Source: Paraflavitalea sp. CAU 1676 (lineage in GTDB: Bacteria > Bacteroidota > Bacteroidia > Chitinophagales > Chitinophagaceae). From it: DNA of 64,000 bases. Under the pieces are notes generated by a model, which was not told the origin of the DNA, did not search any database, and was given only the letters and a program-made list of their open reading frames with translations. Position numbers and translations under genes: made by a program. Location of the stretch: contig NZ_JARHUJ010000004.1 in NCBI RefSeq assembly GCF_029223285.1, positions 124,001 through 188,000 of the forward strand, in the 5' to 3' direction. Of this stretch, positions 1 to 9,890 are shown in pieces. Positions within the stretch are counted from its first letter, which is position 1. Each line of letters starts with the position of its first letter.

Positions 1-273
1 TATGCCGGTGAGTGCATTTTTGATGTAGCATCGCCAGCTACAGCGTGTGCAGGCGGGCTGGTGCAGGGTGAATGCAAAATACCTGCTCATTTTCTCAATG
101 ACGGAGCTTATTATTTTTCGCTGATCATCGTGCGCGATACTTCCATACCGGTGTACTATCACGAGGGAGGCATACATTTTGAAGTGGCCGACTACCGGGA
201 AAACACCAACTGGTATGGAAAATGGAAGGGTGCCGTAAGGCCTCAATTCCCTTTTAGTTTTGGAAGTGTATAA
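1..273 (+). CDS. Polysaccharide ABC transporter ATP-binding protein, C-terminal part only
   Basis: The reading frame is open from the first base, so this is the 3' end of a gene that begins outside the window. About 90 residues are present. The beta-rich tail (a segment like FEVADY followed by a short WYGKWKGAVRP stretch) resembles the C-terminal domain of Wzt-type ATPases, which binds the end of a finished O-antigen or capsule chain before export. The two glycosyltransferases directly downstream fit a cell-surface polysaccharide locus. The Walker motifs that would prove the assignment lie outside the window, so the call rests on the tail and the context. Confidence 0.6.
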   Translation, partial: YAGECIFDVASPATACAGGLVQGECKIPAHFLNDGAYYFSLIIVRDTSIPVYYHEGGIHFEVADYRENTNWYGKWKGAVRPQFPFSFGSV

Positions 274-309
274 ATTTATCTGTTCTGCTGAACGAAAAGC
301 TATAGTCCT

Positions 310-1329
310 ATGCCGGAAATCCGGATACCCGTTGCGCCACCCGTGATCCTGCCATTGCCGGCCGGCACCAGCCGCCCCAAATGGTCGGTGATGATACCCG
401 TGTACAATTGTGCGGACTACCTGCGCCAAACGCTGGAGGCCGTGTTGCAGCAGGCCCCTGCCCCGGAATTCATGCAGATCGAGGTAGTAGATGATGCCAG
501 TACCGATGCCAATATGGAAGCATTGGTGGCCGAAGTGGGAAATGGGCGGATAAGTTATTTCCGGCAGCCGCAAAATGTAGGCAGCCTGCGTAATTTTGAG
601 ACCTGCATCAACCGCGCAACCGGATTTCTCGTACATATACTGCATGGCGATGACCTGGTTAAGCCGGGTTATTATTCGAGAATAGGCGCCTTGTTTGACC
701 GTTATCCTGCTATCGGCGCTGCATTTTGCCGTTATGTTTACGTAGGGGAGAGTGGTAAACCTCTTTATTACCGGGATGAAGAAATGGAAACGCCGGGCAT
801 ACTTGATAACTGGCTGGCCCGCCTGGCGCAGCGACAGCGGCTTCAGTTTTGTACAGTTACCGTTAAGCGGGAGGTGTACGAAAAGCTTGGTGGTTTTTAC
901 GGGGTTAATTATGGGGAAGATTGGGAAATGTGGGTACGTATTGCCCAACATTACCCCATGGGCTATGAGCCCGAAGTGCTGGCTGCCTACCGGCTGCATG
1001 GCAAGTCAATATCGGGCCAGTCTTATGCTACAGCCAAGAACCTGAAAGATCTTCAATGGGTGATCAGGGCCATACAGCAATACTTACCCGAGGCGGAAAA
1101 AACGGAACTATACCGGGAGGCGATGAAATTCTATGCGCACTATGGTATTAAAATTGCCAATGACCTTTGGTACGGATTGCGAAGCCGAGAAGGGGCAAAA
1201 ATACAGGTACAGGAAGCGTTGTCGATGCATGTTGATCCTTTGCTGTTGTGGAAGATCTCGAAATTGTACATCAAAATGACGTTGAATATAACTTCATTCA
1301 TACCACGTAATAAAGAATCTGATCATTAA
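310..1329 (+). CDS. Family 2 glycosyltransferase
   Basis: 339 residues. The GT-A fold starts near residue 25 with SVMIPVYNCADYLRQTL, followed by the nucleotide-binding VVDDAST and the metal-binding HGDD near residue 115, where family 2 enzymes carry a DXD. The acceptor-site motif EDWEMW lies near residue 205. It should transfer a sugar from a nucleotide donor to a surface polysaccharide intermediate in the cytoplasm. There are no membrane segments. The stop overlaps the start of the next glycosyltransferase by one base (TAATG), so the two are translationally coupled. The donor and acceptor cannot be read from sequence. Confidence 0.9.
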   Translation: MPEIRIPVAPPVILPLPAGTSRPKWSVMIPVYNCADYLRQTLEAVLQQAPAPEFMQIEVVDDASTDANMEALVAEVGNGRISYFRQPQNVGSLRNFETCINRATGFLVHILHGDDLVKPGYYSRIGALFDRYPAIGAAFCRYVYVGESGKPLYYRDEEMETPGILDNWLARLAQRQRLQFCTVTVKREVYEKLGGFYGVNYGEDWEMWVRIAQHYPMGYEPEVLAAYRLHGKSISGQSYATAKNLKDLQWVIRAIQQYLPEAEKTELYREAMKFYAHYGIKIANDLWYGLRSREGAKIQVQEALSMHVDPLLLWKISKLYIKMTLNITSFIPRNKESDH

Positions 1330-2393
1330 TGCAGGCTGGCATTACTATTCTGATTTGTACGTATAATGGAGCAGCGAGGCTGCCTGTTACACTGCAACAT
1401 ATTGCGCGGCAAGTGATACCGTTATCACTGCCCTGCGAAGTGATTGTAGTGGACAATGCTTCACAGGATAATTCCATCGAGCTTGCCTGGCGGGAATGGA
1501 GGAAATATGATGCTGCTATTTCTTTTAAAGTGATCCGCGAAGAACAGGCCGGCCTCACCTATGCCCGTGAAAAAGGGTTTGCCGCGGCCGCCTATGAATA
1601 CATTCTCCTGTGCGACGACGATAACTGGTTATCGGAAGCCTATGTTCATACAGCCTTTGAAGTGATGCAGCGGCATCCTTCGATCGGTATTTTAGGGGGA
1701 TATGGGGAGTTTGAATTTGAAGCAACACCGCCTGGCTGGTTTAACCTGTTCAACCTGTACGCGGGCGGACGGCAAGCTGCCGAATCAGGCCCCGTACCCG
1801 GCCATCTGGTATATGGCGCCGGGGCAGTGCTGCGTAAATCTGCTTATAAGCGGTTGCAGGAGGCGGGGTTTGTTTCCCTGCTTACCGATCGATTGGGATA
1901 TCAATTGAGTTCGGGCGGTGATCATGAATTGTGTTATGCGCTGGCTTTGGCCGGATACGATGTTTGGTATGACGACCGGCTCCGGTTCACACATTTTATC
2001 ACAGCCAACCGGCTTACTCCGGTCTATTACCGCACCTACATCAAAGAAAGCTCCCGTTGCTTTTCTGTTATTGAGCCTTATAAAATACTGATAAAGACCG
2101 GTAATAATTCGCTTCCGCAATTCCGGAAAGAACTTTTAAAGAGCTTTGGCTACCATGCAAGAAAAATGGCCCTCCTGATGGGTAATATGGCAGGCTCCTC
2201 CAACAACAAGGACCGCCCAATGGCCCAACGCCTCGAGTTGCTGATGTTGCGGCAGCGGCTGCTGTCGTACAGGTACTTCAAAACAATGGAGAAGAATTTT
2301 CAACTGGCCGCCACGCTAAAGTCACGGTTCAACCCCATGTCGTCACCAACTACCCAATTGGAGGCGTTCGAACAGCCTGTCAGGCAAGGATAA
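1329..2393 (+). CDS. Family 2 glycosyltransferase
   Basis: 354 residues. It begins directly with the GT-A core (ITILICTYNGAARL), then VIVVDNASQDNS, the metal-binding CDDDNW near residue 97, and SGGDHELCYAL near residue 195 as the likely catalytic-base region. The last 130 residues are basic and helical and may contact membrane or partner enzymes. It shares a TAATG junction with the preceding glycosyltransferase and is probably the last gene of the polysaccharide operon, because a convergent protease gene follows 30 bp later. Sugar specificity is unknown. Confidence 0.9.
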   Translation: MQAGITILICTYNGAARLPVTLQHIARQVIPLSLPCEVIVVDNASQDNSIELAWREWRKYDAAISFKVIREEQAGLTYAREKGFAAAAYEYILLCDDDNWLSEAYVHTAFEVMQRHPSIGILGGYGEFEFEATPPGWFNLFNLYAGGRQAAESGPVPGHLVYGAGAVLRKSAYKRLQEAGFVSLLTDRLGYQLSSGGDHELCYALALAGYDVWYDDRLRFTHFITANRLTPVYYRTYIKESSRCFSVIEPYKILIKTGNNSLPQFRKELLKSFGYHARKMALLMGNMAGSSNNKDRPMAQRLELLMLRQRLLSYRYFKTMEKNFQLAATLKSRFNPMSSPTTQLEAFEQPVRQG

Positions 2394-2423
2394 GCCTGAC
2401 AGGGGAAATTATATGGCGCTTTC

Positions 2424-4664
2424 TTAGTTCGAATCGATCTCTTTCACCCCGGCATCCAACACTTCATCTTTACCATCGAGCAAGCCCTGCAAAGTTGGTT
2501 TCACTATTTTGTCGATCCGCACGCCAACCCGTTGCGTGGGTGATTGATCGGGATAAAATACCCCCAGCCCGGTCATGCGGGTGGAAATGCCGCCCGGTAG
2601 CGCAACGGCCGATACATTACCGTCGGCACCGGAAGTCTGGCTGCCCAATGTTACGGCACCGGGTACAGCTTGTAGTGTCATGGTGGTCCACTCGGCATGG
2701 CTCTGGGCGAGTTCATTAACGAGTATCACAGTTTTGCCCGCATAAGTAAACCCGCCTTTGTTTTTTCCCGGTCCCGAAGGGCCGCATTTGATGGGGGATG
2801 TGTATTTGAATGCACCGGGAAACTCGAAGGCCGGAAAGGAGCAAAGCGCAAACGGTTTTTGCTCAGTAAGCAGGTATTGTGCAATGGCATATCCCGTGCC
2901 GCGTGGATAGTTCCGGATATCGAAGATGATGCCCCGCGTGTCTTTCATCAGCAGCATCATGCTATCCACGTGTTTGACTTCGAGCAAACCCATGTTTACG
3001 TAGCCAATATTGCCAGGTAATATTTTGAAGAGTGTTTTGTCAGAAGTGTATTGATAACGTAAGGCTGAATAAGTGTACCGGTGCATGACCTTGCTAAACG
3101 ACTTTCCCTGTCGGCGGATGCCAAGGGTTACGGTAGGCGAGGTGCCGCCGGTAAGCAGGTTTCGGGTATTTAACAGTCTGAGCACTGCGGTCTCGTTCGA
3201 GCCTCCTGCGAGCGCTTTTCTCTGTGCTATGAGTTCTGCGAGGGTTTGACCGTCTATTTTTTCAACGATATCACCTTTCTTCCAGTCGTCTGCCGTGGCG
3301 AGCGAATCGCTGTAGAACATTGATGCTACCAGATCGTTGCCGATAAAATTGAACGACACTGGCAGGATCAACTCAAACTCTTTGGCCACTACCGGGTTGT
3401 AGGTGCTCGCATGGCTGTCGTTGACACTGTGCACCAATTCCACTACGGCGAGATTATAAGACAAGGAATCCTTCGCCTCCGCCAGCCTTGGCACATATTC
3501 ATACAGTACTTCGTTCCAGTTTCGGCCGATGATGTTCTTGTAGGGCGAAAAATACTGGATCATGTTCCAGTACCTGAACAGGGTGAGTAACCGGAAATTT
3601 TCGTTGGGATAGTCGCCACTACGCCAGTTATAACTGTTCTCGTTGAAAAGAGCATTGCCGGCTTTATCGTAACTGCCGTAGAAACCTGGCTTCTTAAAAC
3701 GGCTATGCAGCAAATGCAGCCATTTCTCACGCAACGGCTGCGAGAAATGTGCATCACTCATCCAGGCGAGGTCTACATTGTACCGCAGCAGGTTGTTCGG
3801 AACGCTCGTGTCGCACGGGATGCACAGGGGGATGCTGCCAAGGCTTTCGATCCATTGTAAAATCGACTGGCTGAATGCTTCGTCGCTGGCGGCGTTCTTT
3901 GCAACGGGTATCATCCGGAACAATTCGCCGTCCCAGTTACGCTCTCCGTTGGCGACATTCGGGTGGTAGTATTTCAGGAATCCCCAGGCTTGTCCCAGCA
4001 GCGCCAGGCGGGTGATCTGTTGCTGCGAGAGTGGTTGAACGACCTCATTCACCGGCTTGCAATAGGAAGTGGTTGTTTCGAGTGGTTTACCATCTGCCAA
4101 TAAAGTGATCTCATCGAGCCATAGGCTCCCATCTCCGTCATAGCTGGCGGTGATTCGGAACCGATCGGTGGGGAAGCGCAATTCATTCATGAGGATCTTG
4201 CCGGTATAGTGCGTCCATTCGGCGGTTTCGTTTAGTTTGAAGCGATTTCCTGCCCCTGCCTTCTCCATGTAGTTCTGGAACACATTAAAACTTACCTCCG
4301 CTTTTTTAATCCGCCCGGTGACCCGGGCATAAAAGGATACGGTAAGGGTGTCGCAGGGGATGTCGAGACCAATGGTATTGGTGGCCTGCCCCTGGCTGAG
4401 GGCGGAGCCTGAGGCGGCATAAGCGATGCGCAGGGCGTATTTTCCTTCTTTGGCCGACACTGAATCGAGGGAGATGGCATAATGAAGATCCTGGGAGGAT
4501 GCCCTTACCCAGGGGTAAATGGACTGCCTGGGCGTATTGATCTGTTCAAAGCCAAGATTCCACGGATTGGATTGATTGATAGTCGATTGCGCACAGATCT
4601 GGGTTGCTATCAGGCAAAGGACCGAAAAGACCATAAATCGTTTTAAGCGACCAGGTATTTGCAT
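2424..4664 (-). CDS. Secreted S41 family (tail-specific type) peptidase
   Basis: 746 residues with a signal peptide ending near residue 26 (LIATQICAQ). An N-terminal beta-sandwich-like region (about 30-200) is followed by a helical segment, a PDZ-like stretch around DIVEKIDGQTLAEL, and the S41 protease core, with IIFDIRNYPRG and VILVNELAQSHAEW, where the serine of AQSHAEW sits in the nucleophile position. The end of the core reads GSQTSGADGNVS. Proteins of this size and order are common in Bacteroidota and are expected in the periplasm or on the surface. The gene is convergent with the glycosyltransferases. Substrate unknown. Confidence 0.85.
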   Translation of the reverse strand: MQIPGRLKRFMVFSVLCLIATQICAQSTINQSNPWNLGFEQINTPRQSIYPWVRASSQDLHYAISLDSVSAKEGKYALRIAYAASGSALSQGQATNTIGLDIPCDTLTVSFYARVTGRIKKAEVSFNVFQNYMEKAGAGNRFKLNETAEWTHYTGKILMNELRFPTDRFRITASYDGDGSLWLDEITLLADGKPLETTTSYCKPVNEVVQPLSQQQITRLALLGQAWGFLKYYHPNVANGERNWDGELFRMIPVAKNAASDEAFSQSILQWIESLGSIPLCIPCDTSVPNNLLRYNVDLAWMSDAHFSQPLREKWLHLLHSRFKKPGFYGSYDKAGNALFNENSYNWRSGDYPNENFRLLTLFRYWNMIQYFSPYKNIIGRNWNEVLYEYVPRLAEAKDSLSYNLAVVELVHSVNDSHASTYNPVVAKEFELILPVSFNFIGNDLVASMFYSDSLATADDWKKGDIVEKIDGQTLAELIAQRKALAGGSNETAVLRLLNTRNLLTGGTSPTVTLGIRRQGKSFSKVMHRYTYSALRYQYTSDKTLFKILPGNIGYVNMGLLEVKHVDSMMLLMKDTRGIIFDIRNYPRGTGYAIAQYLLTEQKPFALCSFPAFEFPGAFKYTSPIKCGPSGPGKNKGGFTYAGKTVILVNELAQSHAEWTTMTLQAVPGAVTLGSQTSGADGNVSAVALPGGISTRMTGLGVFYPDQSPTQRVGVRIDKIVKPTLQGLLDGKDEVLDAGVKEIDSN

Positions 4665-5148
4665 AGAAAAGGGTTGTTTTGAATGGCGGTATTGCGGATT
4701 GTCGCGGTAAGTAGCGTTCTGCCTTGTTAGGCTGCCACGACCTCCAGGCTATGCAGAAGCCGTGTATAAGCCTACAGGAGGCCGCCAGGACCTCACTGGG
4801 TATTCACTGGAACCACTACAGATACTCGTGCCGACCTGTATAGACGTAGAGGATCTCCGGTATGGTTGGGTAGGGTATCTAGGCGGGTACACCCGGAGTA
4901 AGCACGAAGTAAGTGCGAACCAAGACGCCGGGAAGGGTTCTATAGGTGCTCTATAGATGCTCTGTAATTGCTCTATAGGTGCTCTATAGTTTTTGTCATA
5001 TGGTAATTGAAAATATATGTTTGCGGCAGGTTAGCAGGTTGGGCTGCTGACTGCGAGGTGGGCGGAAGCGGTGAGGGAAGAAAGGCCGGTGCCGGATCAA
5101 TCACGCCAGGGCGCGCAGCCGCATTCCTCAAACCGTTGGGGTACAGGC
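4665..5148. other. Gene-free interval with tandem repeats and a hairpin
   Basis: No convincing coding sequence is seen between the S41 peptidase start and the rpsT terminator. The interval holds an inverted repeat (CCTCCAGGCT at 4741-4750 against AGCCT-ACA-GGAGG at 4769-4781), a short direct repeat CACTGG, and five tandem copies of an 11-bp unit described separately. Short open frames here lack typical codon use. Confidence 0.6.
4939..4993. repeat. Five tandem copies of an 11-bp repeat (TCTATAGGTGC)
   Basis: The units start at 4939, 4950, 4961, 4972 and 4983. Copies 1 and 4 are identical, copy 2 differs by one base (TCTATAGATGC), copy 3 is diverged, and the last copy keeps only TCTATAG. The core CTATAG is its own reverse complement, and an 11-bp period places each core on nearly the same helical face. 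A single copy of TCTATAGATGC recurs at 47082-47092. Confidence 0.85.
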
Positions 5149-5182
5149 AAAAAAATAGTCCCGTCAACGAGTGAGGGGACTA
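5149..5182 (-). terminator. Rho-independent terminator of rpsT
   Basis: TAGTCCC (5156-5162) pairs with GGGACTA (5176-5182). Read on the minus strand the hairpin is followed by seven T residues. It lies just downstream of rpsT. Confidence 0.85.
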
Positions 5183-5213
5183 CAGTAGCTTTTATAAAGA
5201 GTCTCGGAAAAAA

Positions 5214-5477
5214 CTATTTAGCTGCAGCCAGTGCGTTCACTTTCTTAGTGAGCTTGCTCTTCAGGTTGGCTGCTTTATTCTTGTGAATGATACCTCTTTT
5301 AGCGAGTTTATCGATCATAGAGGCAACATCAGGCAGTTGTTCCCCAGCTTCCTTACCAGTCTTCAACGCTTTCAGGTCACGGATGGCATTACGGGTAGTT
5401 TTTCCGTAATACTTATTTCTTTCCCTGCGCTTTGTAGCCTGACGCACATCTTTTTTGGTAGCCTTATGATTTGCCAT
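5214..5477 (-). CDS. rpsT: 30S ribosomal protein S20
   Basis: 87 residues, the usual length. The protein starts MANHKATKKDVRQ and is rich in lysine and arginine, as expected of S20, which binds 16S rRNA and stabilises the small subunit during assembly. It is a single-gene unit: a textbook Bacteroidota promoter lies 25 nt upstream and a strong terminator follows the stop codon. Confidence 0.97.
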   Translation of the reverse strand: MANHKATKKDVRQATKRRERNKYYGKTTRNAIRDLKALKTGKEAGEQLPDVASMIDKLAKRGIIHKNKAANLKSKLTKKVNALAAAK

Positions 5478-5501
5478 TGTCTTTCGAAAAATTTAGGACG
5501 G

Positions 5502-5532
5502 CAAAGGTAGGCCCCATCGGGGAATAATCAAA
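5502..5532 (-). promoter_or_regulatory. Promoter of rpsT (Bacteroidota type)
   Basis: On the minus strand TTTG (5532-5529) is separated by exactly 19 bp from TACCTTTG (5509-5502), matching the primary sigma factor consensus of Bacteroidota. The -7 element ends 25 nt before the rpsT start codon. Confidence 0.85.
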
Positions 5533-5691
5533 AAAAAAGGGCTTTATTTTCTAAAAAGCCTGAAATAGGGGCAAAATGGGCGAATCGTACCGGATTTAGC
5601 CCTGTGGCGGCATTCAAACAACGGGAGGCCTTTGGCTGTTATCTAAATGCAATAAAATAGCCTCATAATCTGTTAATCACACATTCGTGGC

Positions 5692-5699
5692 TATATTTG
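5692..5699 (+). promoter_or_regulatory. Probable -7 promoter element of sucA
   Basis: TATATTTG matches TAnnTTTG and lies about 50 nt before the sucA start. No good TTTG is seen at the right distance upstream, so the -33 half is weak or absent. Confidence 0.5.
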
Positions 5700-5748
5700 T
5701 ACCCCGATTTCAAATACCCATATTCTTTTAGCATTCAATGCTTCTTCA

Positions 5749-8502
5749 ATGAAGGACTTTTCGTACATCACCAGTTCATCTCCGGCTTTTATTGAGAGTC
5801 TCTACCAGGATTTTGTGAAAGACCCCAATAGTGTTGATCCGGAACTCAAGAAATTTTTCGAAGGTTTTGATTTTGCAGTAGGCGAAGGCAAGCTTGGTTC
5901 CAACGGAACGGCTGTAGCGGAAGCGACCGCAGGCGTGGCCGGCGGAATTGACTGGAAAAAGGAGGTGGGGGCTTATCGCCTCATCCTCGGTTACCGCAAC
6001 AAAGGCCACCTTATTGCGAAGACCAATCCCATCCGTGAGCGTAAGGACCGTGGCGCCAACCTCGAGCTTGATTTCTTCGGCTTTACCGAAGCTGATCTCG
6101 ATAAAACATTCCACGCCGGCAATATGATCGGCCTGGGTACCACAACACTCCGTAAGATACTCGCTCACCTGCAAAGCTGCTACGCGAGCCATGTAGGGAT
6201 GGAGTTCAAATACATCAGCAACCAAAAGAAGGTAGACTGGCTCACCAACGAAATGGAGCGCAACTTCAGCAAACCCATTCCGGTTGCGCAGAAGAAACGC
6301 ATCCTGGAAAAACTGAACCAGGGCGTACTGTTCGAAAAGTTCCTGCATACCAAATACATTGGTCAAAAACGTTTCTCGCTGGAAGGCGGCGAAACCACTA
6401 TTGCTGCACTCGACGCCATCATCAATACCGCTGCCGACCACAATGTGCAGGAAGTCGTGATCGGTATGGCGCACCGCGGTCGCCTCAACGTGTTGGCCAA
6501 CGTCATGGGTAAAACCTATGAGCAGATCTTCAGCGAGTTCGAAGGCACTGCCAAGCTCGACCAAACCATGGGTAGCGGCGACGTGAAATACCATATGGGT
6601 TACGGCAGTGAAGTAGAAACGCCCAATAACAAGACCGTTCACCTTAAACTGATGCCCAACCCTTCACACCTTGAAGCGGTGGATCCGGTGGTGGTTGGTT
6701 TTGCCCGTGCGAAAGCCGATGTTCTGTACGAAAGTGATTTCGATAAAATATTGCCCATCCTCATTCATGGTGATGCTTCCGTAGCCGGTCAGGGTATCGT
6801 ATACGAAGTAGTGCAAATGAGTGGTCTGGATGGTTACTATACCGGTGGCACCATTCACTTTGTGATCAACAACCAGATCGGGTTTACGACCGACTTCGAA
6901 GATGCACGTACTTCCGACTATTGTACTTCGCTGGCTGCCATGATCCAGGCGCCCGTGATGCACGTGAATGGAGACGACGCCGAAGCAGTAGTGAAGTGTG
7001 TAGAGATCGCAACGCGTTATCGTCAGGAGTTCAATACCGATGTATTCATCGATATGGTTTGTTACCGCAGGCATGGTCACAATGAGGGCGATGATCCCAA
7101 GTTCACCCAGCCCAAGCTGTACGGTGTGATCGAGAAACACGCCAACCCACGGGAAGTATATACCAGCTACCTGCTGGAGAATGGTGAAGCCGATGCCAAA
7201 GAAATGGCAAAGGATATGGAGAAGAAATTCTGGGCCGATCTGCAGGAGCGTTTGGATGAAGTGAAACAGAATCCGCTGCCTTACCATTATCAGCAACCCG
7301 AGATCGATTGGAAGAGCCTGCGTAAGGCTACTAACGAAGATTTCGATGCCAGTCCTGCTACGGCCATTGCTGAAAACGATTTCAAGAAAGTATTCGACGC
7401 GCTGATGACCTGGCCGGCAGATTTCAAACCTTTGAAAAAGATCGAGAAGATCCTGCAGGACAAGGTGAAACTCTATAACGATGAAGGCAAGATCGATTGG
7501 GCTACGGGCGAACTGCTGGCTTATGGCAGTCTTTTGCTCGATGGCAAGGATGTGCGCATGAGCGGCCAGGACGTTCGTCGTGGTACCTTCTCGCACCGTC
7601 ACGCTGTATTGCGCGATGAGAACAACGATAAGGCCTATAGCCGCTTAAGCAATATACCCGGAGCAAAAGGTCAGTTCAGAATATACAACTCCTTGTTGAG
7701 TGAATATGGTGTACTGGGTTTTGAATATGGCTATGCCATGGCCAACCCCAATGCGCTTGTTTTGTGGGAAGCTCAGTTTGGTGACTTCTGCAACGGCGCC
7801 CAAACCATGATCGACCAGTTCATTGCTGCCGGCGAGCAGAAATGGAACCGCATGAACGGTGTAGGCATGTTGTTACCACACGGTTACGAAGGTCAGGGCC
7901 CCGAGCACAGCAGTGCCCGTATGGAAAGGTTCCTGCAAATGTGCGCCGAACTGAACATGGTGGCTACGAATATCACCACCGCATCCAACTTCTTCCATGC
8001 CTTGCGCCGTCAGCTGGCATGGCCGTTCCGCAAACCATGGATCAACTTCTCGCCCAAGGCCAACCTGCGCCACCCGGGCACTTATTCGCCCACCCAGGAG
8101 TTCCTGCAGGGCGGTTTTAAAGAAGTGATCGATGATGTTTTTGTGGGTAATGCCGATGACGTGAAGAAGGTATTGTTCTGTAGCGGTAAAGTGTATTTCG
8201 ACCTGGCCGAACGACAACAAAAAGATAACAGAAAAGATACCGCTATTATACGGGTAGAGCAATTGTATCCGCTGCCGCTGAAGCAACTGGAGGCGCTGTA
8301 TGCCAAGTACAGCAAGGCTACCTGGTTCTGGGTACAGGAAGAGCCGCTCAACATGGGTGCTGCTTCTTACCTGCAAATGAACCTCAAGTCGATCAACTAT
8401 GGCGTGATCAGCCGTCAGCCTTCTGCTGCCACTGCCACTGGTTATCTGAAAGTGCACGCACAAGAGCAAAGCGAGATCATCGATACGGCATTTTCTATCT
8501 AA
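5749..8502 (+). CDS. sucA: 2-oxoglutarate dehydrogenase E1 component
   Basis: 917 residues, the normal length. This thiamine-diphosphate enzyme decarboxylates 2-oxoglutarate in the TCA cycle and passes the succinyl group to the lipoyl arm of E2. The N-terminus (SSPAFIESLYQDF) is the E2-binding segment of the SucA type. Later landmarks are MAHRGRLNVLANV near 240, ILIHGDASVAGQG near 340, and LLPHGYEGQGPEHSSAR near 708, which lies in the transketolase pyrimidine-binding domain. It is followed 86 bp later by sucB. E3 (lipoamide dehydrogenase) is not in this window. Confidence 0.97.
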   Translation: MKDFSYITSSSPAFIESLYQDFVKDPNSVDPELKKFFEGFDFAVGEGKLGSNGTAVAEATAGVAGGIDWKKEVGAYRLILGYRNKGHLIAKTNPIRERKDRGANLELDFFGFTEADLDKTFHAGNMIGLGTTTLRKILAHLQSCYASHVGMEFKYISNQKKVDWLTNEMERNFSKPIPVAQKKRILEKLNQGVLFEKFLHTKYIGQKRFSLEGGETTIAALDAIINTAADHNVQEVVIGMAHRGRLNVLANVMGKTYEQIFSEFEGTAKLDQTMGSGDVKYHMGYGSEVETPNNKTVHLKLMPNPSHLEAVDPVVVGFARAKADVLYESDFDKILPILIHGDASVAGQGIVYEVVQMSGLDGYYTGGTIHFVINNQIGFTTDFEDARTSDYCTSLAAMIQAPVMHVNGDDAEAVVKCVEIATRYRQEFNTDVFIDMVCYRRHGHNEGDDPKFTQPKLYGVIEKHANPREVYTSYLLENGEADAKEMAKDMEKKFWADLQERLDEVKQNPLPYHYQQPEIDWKSLRKATNEDFDASPATAIAENDFKKVFDALMTWPADFKPLKKIEKILQDKVKLYNDEGKIDWATGELLAYGSLLLDGKDVRMSGQDVRRGTFSHRHAVLRDENNDKAYSRLSNIPGAKGQFRIYNSLLSEYGVLGFEYGYAMANPNALVLWEAQFGDFCNGAQTMIDQFIAAGEQKWNRMNGVGMLLPHGYEGQGPEHSSARMERFLQMCAELNMVATNITTASNFFHALRRQLAWPFRKPWINFSPKANLRHPGTYSPTQEFLQGGFKEVIDDVFVGNADDVKKVLFCSGKVYFDLAERQQKDNRKDTAIIRVEQLYPLPLKQLEALYAKYSKATWFWVQEEPLNMGAASYLQMNLKSINYGVISRQPSAATATGYLKVHAQEQSEIIDTAFSI

Positions 8503-8588
8503 AATGAAGTAACTTGCCCTGCCTGTACCAGGTAGGGCATTTGCATGGATTGGCCCGACCGATTAATCAGAAACAAGCATCTTATTAT

Positions 8589-9833
8589 ATGATCGATATT
8601 AAAGTTCCGACAGTAGGAGAATCAATCAGCGAAGTGACTTTGCTCAAATGGGTAAAGAATGATGGTGATTATGTAGAAAGGGATGAGGTGATTGCTGAAC
8701 TGGAAAGCGAAAAAGCAACTTTTGAAGTAAATGCCGAGAAAGCCGGTGTGCTGAAGCGTGCTGCCCAGGAGGGTGACACCCTGAACATTGGCGATGTACT
8801 GGCTACTATTGATGAAACTGCTGCAAAGCCCGAAGGCGCTGCCTCCAATGGCGCGGCAGCTCCTGCGAAGAAGGAAGAAGCAAAGGCGGCTCCTGCTGCT
8901 GACAGCAAACCTGCTTCACAAGCTCCTGTAGCGGCTGTTTCGAACGATATCAAAGCAACCCCGGTTGCCGCTGCGATCATTGCCGATAAAAAGGTTGACC
9001 CCAAGTCGGTTACTCCAACCGGCTACCAGGGTAAGATCGTGAAGGATGATGTGCTGGCTGCTTTGAGCAACCCCGGCAAAGTGACTGGTGGTAAAGCGCT
9101 CTTCAACCGCGAGCAACGCCGCGAGAAGATGAGCCAGCTGCGGAAAACCATTTCCCGCCGCCTGGTGGAAGCCAAGAATACCACTGCGATGCTCACCACC
9201 TTTAACGAGGTTGACATGAGCCGCATCATGGAAACGCGCAGCAAATACAAGGATAAGTTCAAAGAATTGCACGGCGTAAACCTGGGTTTCATGAGCTTCT
9301 TCGGTAAGGCTTGCGCCATTGCGCTGCAGGAGTGGCCTGCGGTGAACGCTTATATCGATGGCGACCAACTCGTATACCACGATTATGCCGATATCTCCAT
9401 TGCCGTTTCTACTCCCCGTGGTTTGACCGTTCCGGTGATCCGCAACGTAGAAAGCCTTAGCATGGCGGAGATCGAGAAGAAGGTGATCGAGCTGGCGGGT
9501 AAAGCAAGAGACAATAAGCTGTCGATGGAAGAACTGCAAGGCGGTACTTTCACGATCACCAATGGTGGTGTATTTGGTTCGCTGATGAGCACGCCGATCA
9601 TCAACCTGCCACAAAGTGCGATCCTCGGTATGCACAAGATCCAGGAGCGCCCGATGGCGATCAATGGTCAGGTGGTGATCAAACCCATGATGTACCTGGC
9701 GCTGAGCTATGACCACCGTATTATTGACGGTCGTGAGTCTGTGAGCTTCCTCGTACGGGTGAAGGAATTACTGGAGAATCCTGAGCTGTTGTTGTTTGGT
9801 AAGGATCCGGTAAAGACCCTGCTCGAACTGTAA
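8589..9833 (+). CDS. sucB: 2-oxoglutarate dehydrogenase E2, dihydrolipoyllysine succinyltransferase
   Basis: 414 residues from the ATG at 8589. An in-frame extension to 8514 exists but adds no conserved sequence. The order is one lipoyl domain (lysine in [11 protein letters not shown] near 42), an alanine/proline/lysine-rich linker (about 80-130), a peripheral-subunit-binding domain ([16 protein letters not shown] near 140-157), and the catalytic domain ending with [11 protein letters not shown], whose histidine and aspartate are catalytic. It transfers succinyl from lipoyl to CoA. It is co-transcribed with sucA and ends in a clear terminator. Confidence 0.96.
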   Translation: MIDIKVPTVGESISEVTLLKWVKNDGDYVERDEVIAELESEKATFEVNAEKAGVLKRAAQEGDTLNIGDVLATIDETAAKPEGAASNGAAAPAKKEEAKAAPAADSKPASQAPVAAVSNDIKATPVAAAIIADKKVDPKSVTPTGYQGKIVKDDVLAALSNPGKVTGGKALFNREQRREKMSQLRKTISRRLVEAKNTTAMLTTFNEVDMSRIMETRSKYKDKFKELHGVNLGFMSFFGKACAIALQEWPAVNAYIDGDQLVYHDYADISIAVSTPRGLTVPVIRNVESLSMAEIEKKVIELAGKARDNKLSMEELQGGTFTITNGGVFGSLMSTPIINLPQSAILGMHKIQERPMAINGQVVIKPMMYLALSYDHRIIDGRESVSFLVRVKELLENPELLLFGKDPVKTLLEL

Positions 9834-9860
9834 TAGTATCCCAACTTTTTACTGATAATC

Positions 9861-9890
9861 AAAAAGCCTGTTGTAAAGACAGGCTTTTTG
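9861..9890. terminator. Bidirectional terminator after sucB
   Basis: AAAAAGCCTGT (9861-9871) pairs with ACAGGCTTTTT (9879-9889) around a 7-nt loop. There are T tracts on both strands, so it ends sucAB and can also stop leftward transcription arriving from the response regulator at 10346. Confidence 0.9.

Noticed and set aside
5776-7602. Long minus-strand open frames (288 and 312 codons) opposite sucA
   Set aside because: They lie fully inside a highly conserved enzyme gene. Their composition is that of an antisense shadow, and they have no recognisable protein features.
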